This document shows positions 8,023-15,241 of a DNA stretch of 64,000 nucleotides, in pieces (position 1 is the first letter of the stretch; the number at the start of each line of letters is the position of its first letter). The notes under the pieces are model-generated. The model saw only the letters and a program-made list of their open reading frames with translations. It made no database searches and was not told the origin of the DNA. The DNA comes from DATAEY01 sp045805565. Its GTDB lineage: Bacteria; Actinomycetota; Thermoleophilia; Solirubrobacterales; Solirubrobacteraceae. The stretch lies in contig JBJMKZ010000047.1 of assembly GCA_045805565.1 (NCBI GenBank), positions 73,759 to 137,758 of the forward strand, in the 5' to 3' direction. A program made the translations under genes and the position numbers.

Positions 8023-8409
8023 GTGGCCGCCATCGATGACGTCGGCAGCTCCGGTGTCGCTTCGAGCAGCGGCACGCGGGGAAGTGCGGGCGTCGCCGCC
8101 AGCGCTGGGACGGTCGGGAGCGCGGGCGTGGTCGCCAGCGCCGGAACGATCGGCAGCGCCGGGGTGGCCGCCAGCGCGGGAACGGTGGCCAGCGCCGGCG
8201 TGGCGGGCAGTGCGGGAACGGTCGCCAGCGCGGGGGTGGCGCTGAGTGCAGGCGTCCTGGGCAGTGCCGGAATCGTGGCCGGAGTAGGTAACGCGGGGTG
8301 CTTGGCCTGCGTGGCCTGCGTGGGCTGCGTGGACTGCGTCGGATGCGTCGGGTGCGTCGGGTGCGTCGGCCTGCGCGGGGTGGTCGGGGCCGTGGGGCGC
8401 CGGGGCTAG
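8023..8409 (+). CDS. Low-complexity protein: 13 SAG hexapeptides followed by eight Cys-x-x triads
   Basis: A 128-codon frame from a GTG. After a short lead come thirteen consecutive hexapeptides of the form S-[AS]-G-[VTI]-x-x (8047-8280), mostly alternating V and T at position four. Next come eight cysteines spaced exactly every third residue (CLACVACVGCVDC and so on, 8299-8364), then a short GVVGAVGRRG tail. Third codon positions vary between repeats (AGC/AGT; GCG/GCC/GCT/GCA; GGA/GGC/GGG) while the amino acids hold, which favours real translation in this frame. Such repeats could form a beta-solenoid or silk-like fibre. There is no ribosome site and no signal peptide, and the opposite strand is also open, so coding status is uncertain. 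Confidence 0.4.
   Translation: MAAIDDVGSSGVASSSGTRGSAGVAASAGTVGSAGVVASAGTIGSAGVAASAGTVASAGVAGSAGTVASAGVALSAGVLGSAGIVAGVGNAGCLACVACVGCVDCVGCVGCVGCVGLRGVVGAVGRRG
8047..8280 (+). repeat. 18-bp (hexapeptide) tandem repeat, 13 copies
   Basis: Imperfect 18-bp units run end to end for 234 bp, with a stronger 36-bp double unit because V-type and T-type hexapeptides mostly alternate. Differences between copies fall mainly at third codon positions of the + strand frame that starts at 8023. Confidence 0.85.
8299..8370 (+). repeat. 9-bp tandem repeat encoding Cys triads, 8 copies
   Basis: Eight near-identical 9-bp units (TGC GTG/GTC GGC type) place a TGC codon every nine bases at 8299, 8308, 8317, 8326, 8335, 8344, 8353 and 8362. 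They lie in frame with the hexapeptide repeat just upstream. Confidence 0.8.
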
Positions 8410-8496
8410 GGCCCGGGGCGGGGTTGCATCGTCCGGCCCGGCGAGGTTTCCTACCGCGCAGACCCCGCCGCGCGCGGGCCGACAGAGGAGGAGCCG

Positions 8497-8919
8497 ATGA
8501 GTCGGATTCGGGCTCGGTTGACCTATGCCAACGTCGCCGCGACGCTGGCGCTGTTCGTGGCGCTGGGGAGCGGTTCCTACGCGGTGAGCGCCGTCCCCGC
8601 GAGCAACAGTGCGCCGTGCTGCACGCAGAGGGATGGTGCGACATTCCTGCGCTTCAACTCGATCCGGTCGCCGAACATCGTCAACGGCCAGGTCATGACC
8701 GCCGACATAGGGACCGACCAGGTGCTCTCGAGCGACATCCGCGACGGGACCATCTCGTTGGCGGATCTCTCGCCGGAGGTCGTGGCGCGCCTGAAGAAGG
8801 CCGCCAGCGAGAAGAACAAGGACAACCAAGGGACTTCTACGACGCCGGCGGGCGGGCAGCCGGGCACCACCACCCCGACCACGACGACCACCACCACCAC
8901 CAGTCAGTCGGCTCCGTAG
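8497..8919 (+). CDS. Small exported protein with the Thermoleophilia-type LTYANVAATLALF leader and Thr-rich tail
   Basis: A 140-residue protein. The N-terminus RARLTYANVAATLALFVALG is a signal or anchor segment that I recognise from very many paralogues in Solirubrobacterales-type genomes. The middle carries the paired phrases typical of that family (NIVNGQVMTADIGTDQVLSSDIRDGTIS, 'new function/unknown' type beta repeats) and then LADLSPEVVARLKKAA. The C-terminal 25 residues are Thr/Pro-rich, including an eight-threonine run, probably a flexible wall-spanning or glycosylated linker. A strong ribosome site (AGAGGAGGAG) precedes the ATG. A long hairpin follows the stop. The function of the family is unknown; its value here is mainly taxonomic. 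Confidence 0.8.
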   Translation: MSRIRARLTYANVAATLALFVALGSGSYAVSAVPASNSAPCCTQRDGATFLRFNSIRSPNIVNGQVMTADIGTDQVLSSDIRDGTISLADLSPEVVARLKKAASEKNKDNQGTSTTPAGGQPGTTTPTTTTTTTTSQSAP

Positions 8920-8947
8920 GCCGGTCGCAGGGCCTGGATCGCGCAGC

Positions 8948-8992
8948 CGCCACCGGGAGGGCCCCGCGCCGGCGGGGGGCCTCCCGGTGGCG
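8948..8992 (+). terminator. Long GC hairpin after the exported-protein gene
   Basis: Perfect 13-bp arms CGCCACCGGGAGG (8948-8960) and CCTCCCGGTGGCG (8980-8992), extended inwards by GCCCC/GGGG pairing, begin about 30 bp after the stop at 8919. There is no T-run, as is common for hairpin terminators in high-GC actinobacteria. Confidence 0.65.
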
Positions 8993-9043
8993 ATCCGGGA
9001 TGATGACGACCATGGACGAGTCCCCAACAGCGACCGGCCCCTC

Positions 9044-10237
9044 GTGAGCCCTCAGCCCCCGTCCCCCCCGCAAAGCCTGCGAGCGCTCGTCGCCCGCTTC
9101 GACCCGAGCGCGTTCGACGCGCCGCGCGGGCGGGCCCGGGTGCGGCTGGCGGTGGCCGGCGAGGGCGCATGGGACGTGGTCATCGAAGGCGAGCAGGCAC
9201 GCCTGGGCGCCGCCTCGCCGCGCGAGCCCGACGCCCTCCTGGCCGCCGACGCCGCCACCTGGGACAGCGTCGGCGCCGACCTGCGCGGGGGCATGGACGC
9301 GTTCCGGGCAGGGCGCCTGTCGGTGCGACGCAACCTCCACCTCGGCGTCGGGCTTCTGGCCGCCACCAGCGGGCTCACCGGCCCCGGGCGGCTCGCCTTC
9401 CACCGCGTGGGCACCCGGGTCGGCGACATCTCGCTGCTGGAGGCGGGGACCGGCGACCCGGTCCTGATGCTCCACGGCCTGGGAGCCACCAAGGCCTCGT
9501 TCCTGACCTCGGTCGCGGCGCTGGCGCAGACCCACCGCGCCATCGCCCTCGACCTGCCGGGCTTCGGCGACTCGGCCAAGCCGATCCGGGCGCCCTACAA
9601 CGCGCGCTACTTCGCCCGAGCGGTGGTCGCGCTGCTCGACGCGCTCGGGATCGAGCGCGCCCACCTCATGGGCAACAGCATGGGCGGTCGCGCCGCGCTC
9701 GAGACCGGCCTGCGAGCGCCCGAGCGGGTGGCCCGCCTGGCCCTGCTGACGCCGGCGTTGCCCTGGCGTGGCGAGCGCACCTGGGCCGCGTATCTGCGGG
9801 TGCTGCGCCCGGAGCTCGGCCTGATCCAGCCCGTCTCCCGCCGGGCGGTCGAGTCGGTCGTGCGCCGGCTGATCCCCGGGGCGAACCGGGGCTGGGCGGC
9901 CGCCGGGGTCGATGAGTTCCTGCGCTCCTACCTCAGCGCACGGGGGCGGGCCGCCTTCTACGCCGCCCTGCGCAACATCTACCTCGACCGCCCCGACGGG
10001 GTCGATGGCCTGTGGGCCCGCCTGCCCGAGCTGGAGCCCGAGGCGCTGTTCGTCTGGGGCCGCCGCGACACGCTGGTGCCCGCGCGCTTCGCCGGGCCGG
10101 TGACCGACGCGCTCCCCAACGCGCGCCACCTGGTGCTCGACTGCGGGCACGTGCCGCAGCTCGAGGCGCCCGCCCAGACCCACCTCGCCGTCCGCGAGTT
10201 CCTGCTCGGCCGCGACAAGCGGGTTCGCGCCGCATAG
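9044..10237 (+). CDS. Alpha/beta hydrolase with an N-terminal SCP2-like domain
   Basis: A 397-residue two-domain protein. Residues 1-110 resemble a sterol-carrier-protein-2-like fold (VRLAVAGEGAWDVVIEGEQA ... ALLAADAATWDSVGADLRGG ... FRAGRLSVRRNLHLG), which binds lipids. From about 125 an alpha/beta hydrolase follows: VLMLHGLGATKASF (oxyanion region), LDLPGFGDSAKP, nucleophile elbow GNSMGG, acid in FVWGRRDTLVPA and the histidine in DCGHVPQLEAP. The triad is therefore complete. The GTG at 9044 is chosen because the longer frame starts inside the upstream hairpin. A lipid or ester substrate is likely, given the SCP2-like domain and the downstream desaturase. Confidence 0.8.
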   Translation: MSPQPPSPPQSLRALVARFDPSAFDAPRGRARVRLAVAGEGAWDVVIEGEQARLGAASPREPDALLAADAATWDSVGADLRGGMDAFRAGRLSVRRNLHLGVGLLAATSGLTGPGRLAFHRVGTRVGDISLLEAGTGDPVLMLHGLGATKASFLTSVAALAQTHRAIALDLPGFGDSAKPIRAPYNARYFARAVVALLDALGIERAHLMGNSMGGRAALETGLRAPERVARLALLTPALPWRGERTWAAYLRVLRPELGLIQPVSRRAVESVVRRLIPGANRGWAAAGVDEFLRSYLSARGRAAFYAALRNIYLDRPDGVDGLWARLPELEPEALFVWGRRDTLVPARFAGPVTDALPNARHLVLDCGHVPQLEAPAQTHLAVREFLLGRDKRVRAA

Positions 10238-10272
10238 GAACGCTGTCGGCGGGACCCCCTGCGGCGGCCGGC

Positions 10273-11235
10273 TCAGCCGGCCGACAGCGCCTTGCGCGCC
10301 TGGCGCTCGCGGCCCGGGTGCACCACGTCCCAGACCAGACCAACCCGCTCGAGAGCCCGGATCACCGCCCCCGACAGGTCGGGCTCCCACCACCGCAGGC
10401 CATGGGCGGCCGAGGTCGGGAAGGCATGGTGGTTGTTGTGCCACGCCTCTCCCAGCGAGGGCAGCGCCAGCCATCCCAGGTTGCGTGACTCGTCGCCGGT
10501 GGCGAAGCGCCGGCGCCCGAAGAAGTGGCACAGGGAATTGATCGAGTAGGTGATGTGGTGCAGCAGGAAGATCCGAACCGCGCCGCCCCACAGCAGGCCC
10601 GTCAGGCCCCCCCGAAGCGAACCGGTCAGCGCCACGCCCAGCGCGAACGGGAAGGCGAGCCCGACGAGCACCCACACCCAGCAGGTGCGGTTGATGAACC
10701 GGCTGACCGGGTCCTTGAGCAGGTCCGGCGCGTAGCGTGCCCTGGCCGGGCGCTGGGTGTGTAGGAACAGCCACCCCAGGTGGGCGTGGGCGAGCCCGCG
10801 CAGGGCTCCCTCGACCTCGCCGGAGTGTCCGACGTGCGGAGAATGGGGATCGCCCTCGCGATCCGAGAAGGCGTGGTGCTTGCGGTGATTGGCCACCCAC
10901 GCCACCACCGGCCCCTCCAGGGCCGCCGACCCGAGGGCCCCCAGCAGCAGGCGCACCGCCCGCCCCGCCTTGAACGCGCGATGGGCGAAGTGGCGATGGA
11001 AGCCGACCGTCACGCCCAGGCCGATGGGCACGTACGTGACGGCGAACACGACGAGGTCGTGCCAGTGCAGCATCCGGTTCCAGACCTGCCACCCGGCCAG
11101 CCCCAGGCACAGCAGGGGGACCACGGTCACCACCACGCTGCCCGCGGCGTGCACCCGCTCGCTGGCGAAGGGCTCGATGTCGGCGGCGGTCGGGCCCCTC
11201 ACGACGCCGGCTCCCGAGGTGGCGACCGATCCCAT
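10273..11235 (-). CDS. Acyl-CoA / fatty-acid desaturase (delta-9 type)
   Basis: A membrane di-iron desaturase that inserts a double bond into acyl chains. The three histidine boxes are visible: HRHFAH, HRKHH and HNNHH (in LGEAWHNNHHAFPTSA). Hydrophobic pairs surround them (VVVTVVPLLCLGLAG, LVVFAVTYVPIGLGVTVG, WVLVGLAFPFALGVAL). A fourth conserved His pair, LLHHITYSINSLCH, is typical of the delta-9 family. The length of 320 residues is normal. I chose the second of two adjacent ATGs (11235) because TAGCAT lies exactly 7 bp upstream and there is no ribosome site. It is divergent from the SDR gene by about 160 bp and converges on the hydrolase gene. Confidence 0.92.
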   Translation of the reverse strand: MGSVATSGAGVVRGPTAADIEPFASERVHAAGSVVVTVVPLLCLGLAGWQVWNRMLHWHDLVVFAVTYVPIGLGVTVGFHRHFAHRAFKAGRAVRLLLGALGSAALEGPVVAWVANHRKHHAFSDREGDPHSPHVGHSGEVEGALRGLAHAHLGWLFLHTQRPARARYAPDLLKDPVSRFINRTCWVWVLVGLAFPFALGVALTGSLRGGLTGLLWGGAVRIFLLHHITYSINSLCHFFGRRRFATGDESRNLGWLALPSLGEAWHNNHHAFPTSAAHGLRWWEPDLSGAVIRALERVGLVWDVVHPGRERQARKALSAG

Positions 11236-11392
11236 CATCCGGATGCTACGTATCCGTGCGAGTCCGGCGAGCCCCGCCCTCGCCTCCACCGCCGGGCGAG
11301 CGTCGAGCGGGTCGCCCTTCGCCCGTGGCCCGGCCCGATTCCCTCGCGCAACCGCTAGGTTGGATGTTCGGCGTCAGACGCAGGAGGGCGTG

Positions 11393-12223
11393 ATGGAGCA
11401 GCTGCAGGGTCGTACCGCCGTGGTAACCGGGGCGTCGGGCGGGATCGGAAGCCAGATCGCGCGGGCGCTGGCCCGCGAGGGCGTCAACCTGGCGGTGTCC
11501 GGTCGGCGCGAGGACGCCCTCGGCTCCCTGGCCACCGAGCTGGGCAACCTCGGCGTCGAGGCCCACGCGGTCGCCGCCGACCTGTCGGATCTCGGACAGG
11601 TCGATTCGCTGATCGAGCGCTCCGAGGCGGCGCTCGGGCCCATCGACGTGCTGGTCAACAACGCCGGCATGGAGCAGACGGCGGCGTTCACCGACTATGC
11701 CCGGGAGGAGCTGATCTCGATGGTCGAGCTCAACCTCACGGCGCCGCTGCTGCTCACCCATCGCGTGGTTCCCGGCATGCTCGCTCGCGGCCACGGCCAC
11801 GTCGTGTTCATCGCCTCGGTGGCCGGCAAGCTCGGCCCCCCCTACAACGAGCCCTACGCGGCCACCAAGGCCGCGCTGGTGGGACTCACCCAGTCGCTGC
11901 GGGCCGAGTACCTGGGCCAGCCGGTCGGGTTCTCGGTGGTCAGTCCCGGGTTCGTGGCCGGCGACGGCATGTACCAGCGCATGGTCGACGAGGGCTTCAA
12001 GTCGAACCGCATGATGGGAGAGACCACCACCGAAAAGGTCGCCGCGAGGGTTGTCGAGGCGATCCGTCGCGACCTGCCGGAGGTGGTCGAGAGCGGCGCC
12101 CCGATCAGGCCGATGCTGGCGCTCAACCAGCTGGCGCCGCGGCTCATCGAGCGGGCCGCGCCGCGCACCGGCGTCACCGAGTTCTTCCGCCGGGTCGCCG
12201 CCCACCGCGGCCGCCTCGACTGA
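11393..12223 (+). CDS. Short-chain dehydrogenase/reductase
   Basis: A classical SDR of 276 residues, an NAD(P)-dependent oxidoreductase. TGASGGIG near the N-terminus binds the cofactor, LVNNAGM supports the sheet, the catalytic Ser lies in FIASVAG, and YAATK gives the catalytic Tyr and Lys. SVVSPGFVAGDGMYQ is the usual loop after the active site. The presence of SGRRED after strand 2 suggests NADP preference. CAGGAGGG precedes the ATG. Its place beside a desaturase suggests a lipid-related substrate, but that is inference only. Confidence 0.9.
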   Translation: MEQLQGRTAVVTGASGGIGSQIARALAREGVNLAVSGRREDALGSLATELGNLGVEAHAVAADLSDLGQVDSLIERSEAALGPIDVLVNNAGMEQTAAFTDYAREELISMVELNLTAPLLLTHRVVPGMLARGHGHVVFIASVAGKLGPPYNEPYAATKAALVGLTQSLRAEYLGQPVGFSVVSPGFVAGDGMYQRMVDEGFKSNRMMGETTTEKVAARVVEAIRRDLPEVVESGAPIRPMLALNQLAPRLIERAAPRTGVTEFFRRVAAHRGRLD

Positions 12224-12224
12224 G

Positions 12225-12362
12225 TCAGCCACCCACGTCCCTGTCGCGATGGCGGCGGCGGTCGCGCCAAGTGGCGATCCAGAGCGCCACCGCCAGGAAG
12301 ACCACGGGTCCGGCGAACAGCGGCGCCATGACCAGCGTGTGGTGCGCCAGGGGCCAGAGCAC
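12225..12362 (-). CDS. Small single-helix membrane protein downstream of the polytopic membrane protein
   Basis: A 45-residue protein, too short for routine calling. It starts at GTG 12362 with GGGAGG eight bases upstream, and begins 16 bp after the stop of the large membrane protein on the same strand. The sequence has a His pair near the start (LAHHTLVMAP), one hydrophobic helix (LFAGPVVFLAVALWIATW), then a strongly basic tail (RDRRRHRDRDVGG). This layout is like the small accessory subunits attached to many respiratory or transport complexes. The clear ribosome site, tight spacing and clean helix-plus-basic-tail pattern argue that it is real. Function unknown; a partner role for the upstream gene is inferred. 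Confidence 0.6.
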   Translation of the reverse strand: MLWPLAHHTLVMAPLFAGPVVFLAVALWIATWRDRRRHRDRDVGG

Positions 12363-12378
12363 TCCATACGCCTCCCGG

Positions 12379-14265
12379 CTAGGTCGCCGGCGCGACCCGC
12401 GTCTGCCCGGGCGAGCGGCGCGGGGGCGCCGGCGAGCCGACCTCGGCGGCGATCCGCCCCAACCCCCAGGTCAGCAGGCCGAGGACGACCAGCGCCACGG
12501 CGAGGACCACGAGATAGGCGATCAACGTGAGGGCGCCCGACACGCCCGGCTTCTGCTCACGCTGGAGCAGCTTCTTGTCCTGCTGGAACGTGCGGGTGAA
12601 CCGGGGCGACGCCGGGATCTCCTTGGCCGGGATCGCCGGATCGTTGGGCATGTAGATGGGGAGTCCCAGGACCTCGCGGCCGCGGGCCAGGCGCAGTGTG
12701 GTCTTCCAGTTGAGGCCCGAGACCGGAATCGGCTTGGTGGTGCGATACACGCCCGGCGCGTTCGCGCGCAGGTGGTCCACCACCGAGCCGCCGCCCTGCC
12801 AGGAGGTGACCGTCAGCCACCGAGCCCCCTCCGCCGCGTTGGGGGGATGGAGCCTGATGGTGGCCGCCACCGTCCGCCCGCTGCCGCCCTGCAGGTTGCG
12901 AAGGGCGAGCGTGGCGCTGGGAGGATGTGACGGGACCGGCATCGGCAGGCACCAGACGACCAGCGCCACGACCGCGACCGCGGTGGCGGGCAGCGCCCAT
13001 CGGGGCACCCGTTCGCCCTGGGCCGCGGGTGTGAGCGAGCGACCGATGAACCCGCCCAGCAGGCCCCCGGCGATGCCCGCGACCAGCGCGCACGGAATCG
13101 CCTCGCCCAGCATCGACGCCGGCCACGGCGACCGCCCCCACACGTGCGACCAGCCGTATTCGGCGGCGAAGCCGATCGTGCCGATGAGCAGGCCCGAGGT
13201 GGCGCCGAGGGCGATCGGGCGCCGGCGGCCGAGCCACAGCGCGACGAGCTCCACGCAGCCCGCCTCCACCAGATAGAGCGGAAAGTGAGGTGTGGTGCGG
13301 CCGATGATCGGTCCGATGATGAGCGCGAGCAAACCGCGCAGCACGATGAAGAACAGCGCCGCGGCGAAGGCACCGCCCGGGCCGAGGCGAACGCGGGAGG
13401 CGACCAGCGCGATGCCGGCGGCGAGGGCCAGCAGGACGGGCTGCCACACCAGGCGGAACTGGGGCACGCCGAAGTCGAACTCCCCCTGGAAGGTGGACAT
13501 GCCGACGAGCAGCCCACCGGCGATCGACAGGTCGCGGAAGCGCTGCAGCCGGGTCGTCCTGGGGGGATCGCCGCCCGTCGCCTTGGCGCCCTCGACCTGC
13601 AGAACCCACAGACCGAGCAGCGAGAAGCTCGCGCCGCCGAACAGCAGCAGGTGGGTCGGGCCCCAGAGGGTGACGTCCTGTCCGAAGATGCGATGCCAGA
13701 TGTCGTCGAGCGGGAAGGCGAGCAGCGACACCGCCGAGCAGACCAGGATCAGGATCGCGCCGAGCGGGGCCCACCAGGTCCGCGACAGCTCAACCGCGAC
13801 CTCGCTCGGGCGCCGCGGCGCCAGCGCCACCGACAGGGCGCCACAGACCAGCACGCCAAACAGACCGACCAGGATGAAGTAGTGGGCGGGGTTGGCGAGC
13901 GGGCCCGGGTCGCGGCCCTTGTCGAGGTGGATCGAGATGTCCCAGTACATCCCGAACACCGCGATCAGCAGCGACGCGCCGAGGACCGTGGCGGGCACCG
14001 AGGCCCAGCCCGGAAGCCCGGTCGCGCGCTCGGTGGCGGCGGCGAACCGCCCCAGCCACCCGATGCGCCCGCTGCGGTGGGCCCAGATCACCCAGATCAG
14101 GGCGCCGGTGGCAACCATCGCGCCCAGCGTCGCCCCGATCACCTGACCGATGGCGGCTCCGCCGGCGGGCGCGCCGCTCCCTTGGCCGGCGTACGCGGCG
14201 GCGGGGGCGGCCAGTGCCGCTGCCAGCGCGCTCGCGGTCATCAGGTACAGACGGGTGCGGGTCAT
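12379..14265 (-). CDS. Polytopic membrane protein with conserved-looking His/Asp motifs and an exported C-terminal domain, unknown function
   Basis: A 628-residue protein. A signal peptide (MTRTRLYLMTASALAAALAA) is followed by about ten or more hydrophobic segments and then, from about residue 430, an exported domain of about 150 residues ending in one last helix (LIAYLVVLAVALVVLGLLTW). Histidines and aspartates sit at membrane edges: YWDISIHLDKGRDPGP, NPAHYF, DDIWHRIFG, LWGPTHLLLFGG. This could be a buried metal site. The exported part (GVYRTTKPIPVSGLNWKTTL and MPNDPAIPAKEIPA) vaguely resembles FixH/YtkA-like periplasmic domains. The ATG at 14265 has GGAGGT upstream. A TAATAAT -10 candidate lies at 14312-14318. 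I do not recognise the family. Confidence 0.7.
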   Translation of the reverse strand: MTRTRLYLMTASALAAALAAPAAAYAGQGSGAPAGGAAIGQVIGATLGAMVATGALIWVIWAHRSGRIGWLGRFAAATERATGLPGWASVPATVLGASLLIAVFGMYWDISIHLDKGRDPGPLANPAHYFILVGLFGVLVCGALSVALAPRRPSEVAVELSRTWWAPLGAILILVCSAVSLLAFPLDDIWHRIFGQDVTLWGPTHLLLFGGASFSLLGLWVLQVEGAKATGGDPPRTTRLQRFRDLSIAGGLLVGMSTFQGEFDFGVPQFRLVWQPVLLALAAGIALVASRVRLGPGGAFAAALFFIVLRGLLALIIGPIIGRTTPHFPLYLVEAGCVELVALWLGRRRPIALGATSGLLIGTIGFAAEYGWSHVWGRSPWPASMLGEAIPCALVAGIAGGLLGGFIGRSLTPAAQGERVPRWALPATAVAVVALVVWCLPMPVPSHPPSATLALRNLQGGSGRTVAATIRLHPPNAAEGARWLTVTSWQGGGSVVDHLRANAPGVYRTTKPIPVSGLNWKTTLRLARGREVLGLPIYMPNDPAIPAKEIPASPRFTRTFQQDKKLLQREQKPGVSGALTLIAYLVVLAVALVVLGLLTWGLGRIAAEVGSPAPPRRSPGQTRVAPAT

Positions 14266-14311
14266 GGCTGGACCTCCGGGGCGCGGAACCGCTTCGGGGG
14301 ACGTAGCGACG

Positions 14312-14412
14312 ATTATTACACCGGCTGATGGCGCATAAACATGTGATACGCACCACACGTGTCATGCCCTAATGGGCCATCGAATCGTGACCGCTAGCAC
14401 TAAGATCTGCTC
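14312..14412. promoter_or_regulatory. Divergent promoter region between the membrane protein and the MerR gene
   Basis: On the - strand TAATAAT (14318-14312) is a near-consensus -10 for the membrane gene. On the + strand TAAGAT (14401-14406) lies 6 bp before the ATG at 14413 of the MerR gene, fitting a leaderless message. Between them are the short palindromes ACATGT (14339-14344) and ACACGTGT (14355-14362), possible operator parts. The region is clearly less GC-rich than its surroundings. Confidence 0.5.
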
Positions 14413-15138
14413 ATGGCCCCCGCGACCGAGCAGCTGACGATCGATGAGCTGGCCCGCGAGACCGGGATGACCGTCCGCAACGTCCGCGCCTACCAGTCGC
14501 GGGGCCTGCTCCCCGCACCCGAGATCCGTGGGCGGACCGGCTACTACGACGCCGAGCACGTCTCCCGCCTTCGTCTGATCCAGGAGATGCAGGCCGAGGG
14601 CTTCAACCTCACGGCCATCCAGCGGCTGCTCGACCGCTCCAACGGCGCCGGCAGCCAGATCCTCGACTTCGGCCGCGTGGCGCTGGGCTCGTTCGCCCAG
14701 GAGCCACCCGAGTTCGCCACCGCCGAGGACCTGAGCGAGCGCCTGGGGGCTCACTTCGACGAGAAGATCGCGCGAAAGGCGGCGAGGCTGGGTCTGGTGC
14801 GCCCCCTGGGGGGCGGTCGATTCGAGATTCCCAGCCCCACGCTGATCCGGGCGGGCGAGGAGCTCGTCTCGCTGGGGATCCCGCTCTCGCACGCCCTCGC
14901 GGTGGCCGAGCAGATCGAGCGTCACTCGCGCGCCATCGCCCAGGCGTTCGTGCGCCTGTTCATGACCGACGTGGTGGGCTCCAGCGACGTCGCCGACCGC
15001 TCGGCGGACGAGTGGGCCAGGCTCCGCCGCGCGCTCGAGAAGCTGGGTCCGCTGGCCACCGACGCGGTCCACGCCGGCTTCCAGCAGACCATGAGCCGCG
15101 CCGTGGAGCGCCAGATCGAGAAGATGCTCGACCGCTAG
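14413..15138 (+). CDS. MerR-family transcriptional regulator
   Basis: A 241-residue regulator. The N-terminal winged helix is typical: LTIDELARETGMTVRNVRAY, then RGLLPAPEIRGRTGYYDAEH, then RLRLIQEMQAEGFNLTAIQRLLD. After a linker the C-terminal part (about residues 95-240) is helical, with no Cys-rich metal loop and no obvious drug-binding domain. It therefore does not look like a metal sensor. Many actinobacterial regulators with this layout have an unknown ligand. It starts where a leaderless message would start. It is divergent from the unrecognised membrane protein, which makes that gene the obvious target. The acyl-CoA synthetase follows after 103 bp. Confidence 0.88.
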   Translation: MAPATEQLTIDELARETGMTVRNVRAYQSRGLLPAPEIRGRTGYYDAEHVSRLRLIQEMQAEGFNLTAIQRLLDRSNGAGSQILDFGRVALGSFAQEPPEFATAEDLSERLGAHFDEKIARKAARLGLVRPLGGGRFEIPSPTLIRAGEELVSLGIPLSHALAVAEQIERHSRAIAQAFVRLFMTDVVGSSDVADRSADEWARLRRALEKLGPLATDAVHAGFQQTMSRAVERQIEKMLDR

Positions 15139-15241
15139 CGGCGATGGCCCTGCCCATCGTCAGCGAGCGGACGGCAGGGCTTTCGCTACGGCGCGTGCCG
15201 GAGCGATTAGCTGCCGCCTGCCGCGGGCAGGAGAGAGAGCG

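Noticed and set aside
8047..8370. CRISPR array
   Set aside because: The 18-bp and 9-bp units are contiguous with no spacers, in frame, and no cas gene is near.
7921..9027. Long open frames on the - strand across the repeats and the exported-protein gene
   Set aside because: They read as Arg/Pro/His-rich nonsense, run through three likely + strand genes and have no ribosome site. They follow from GC-rich third positions.
9000..9047. 15-codon frame (MMTTMDESP...) overlapping the hydrolase GTG start by GTGA
   Set aside because: It is short and begins just after the terminator hairpin. The overlap is suggestive, but nothing else supports translation.
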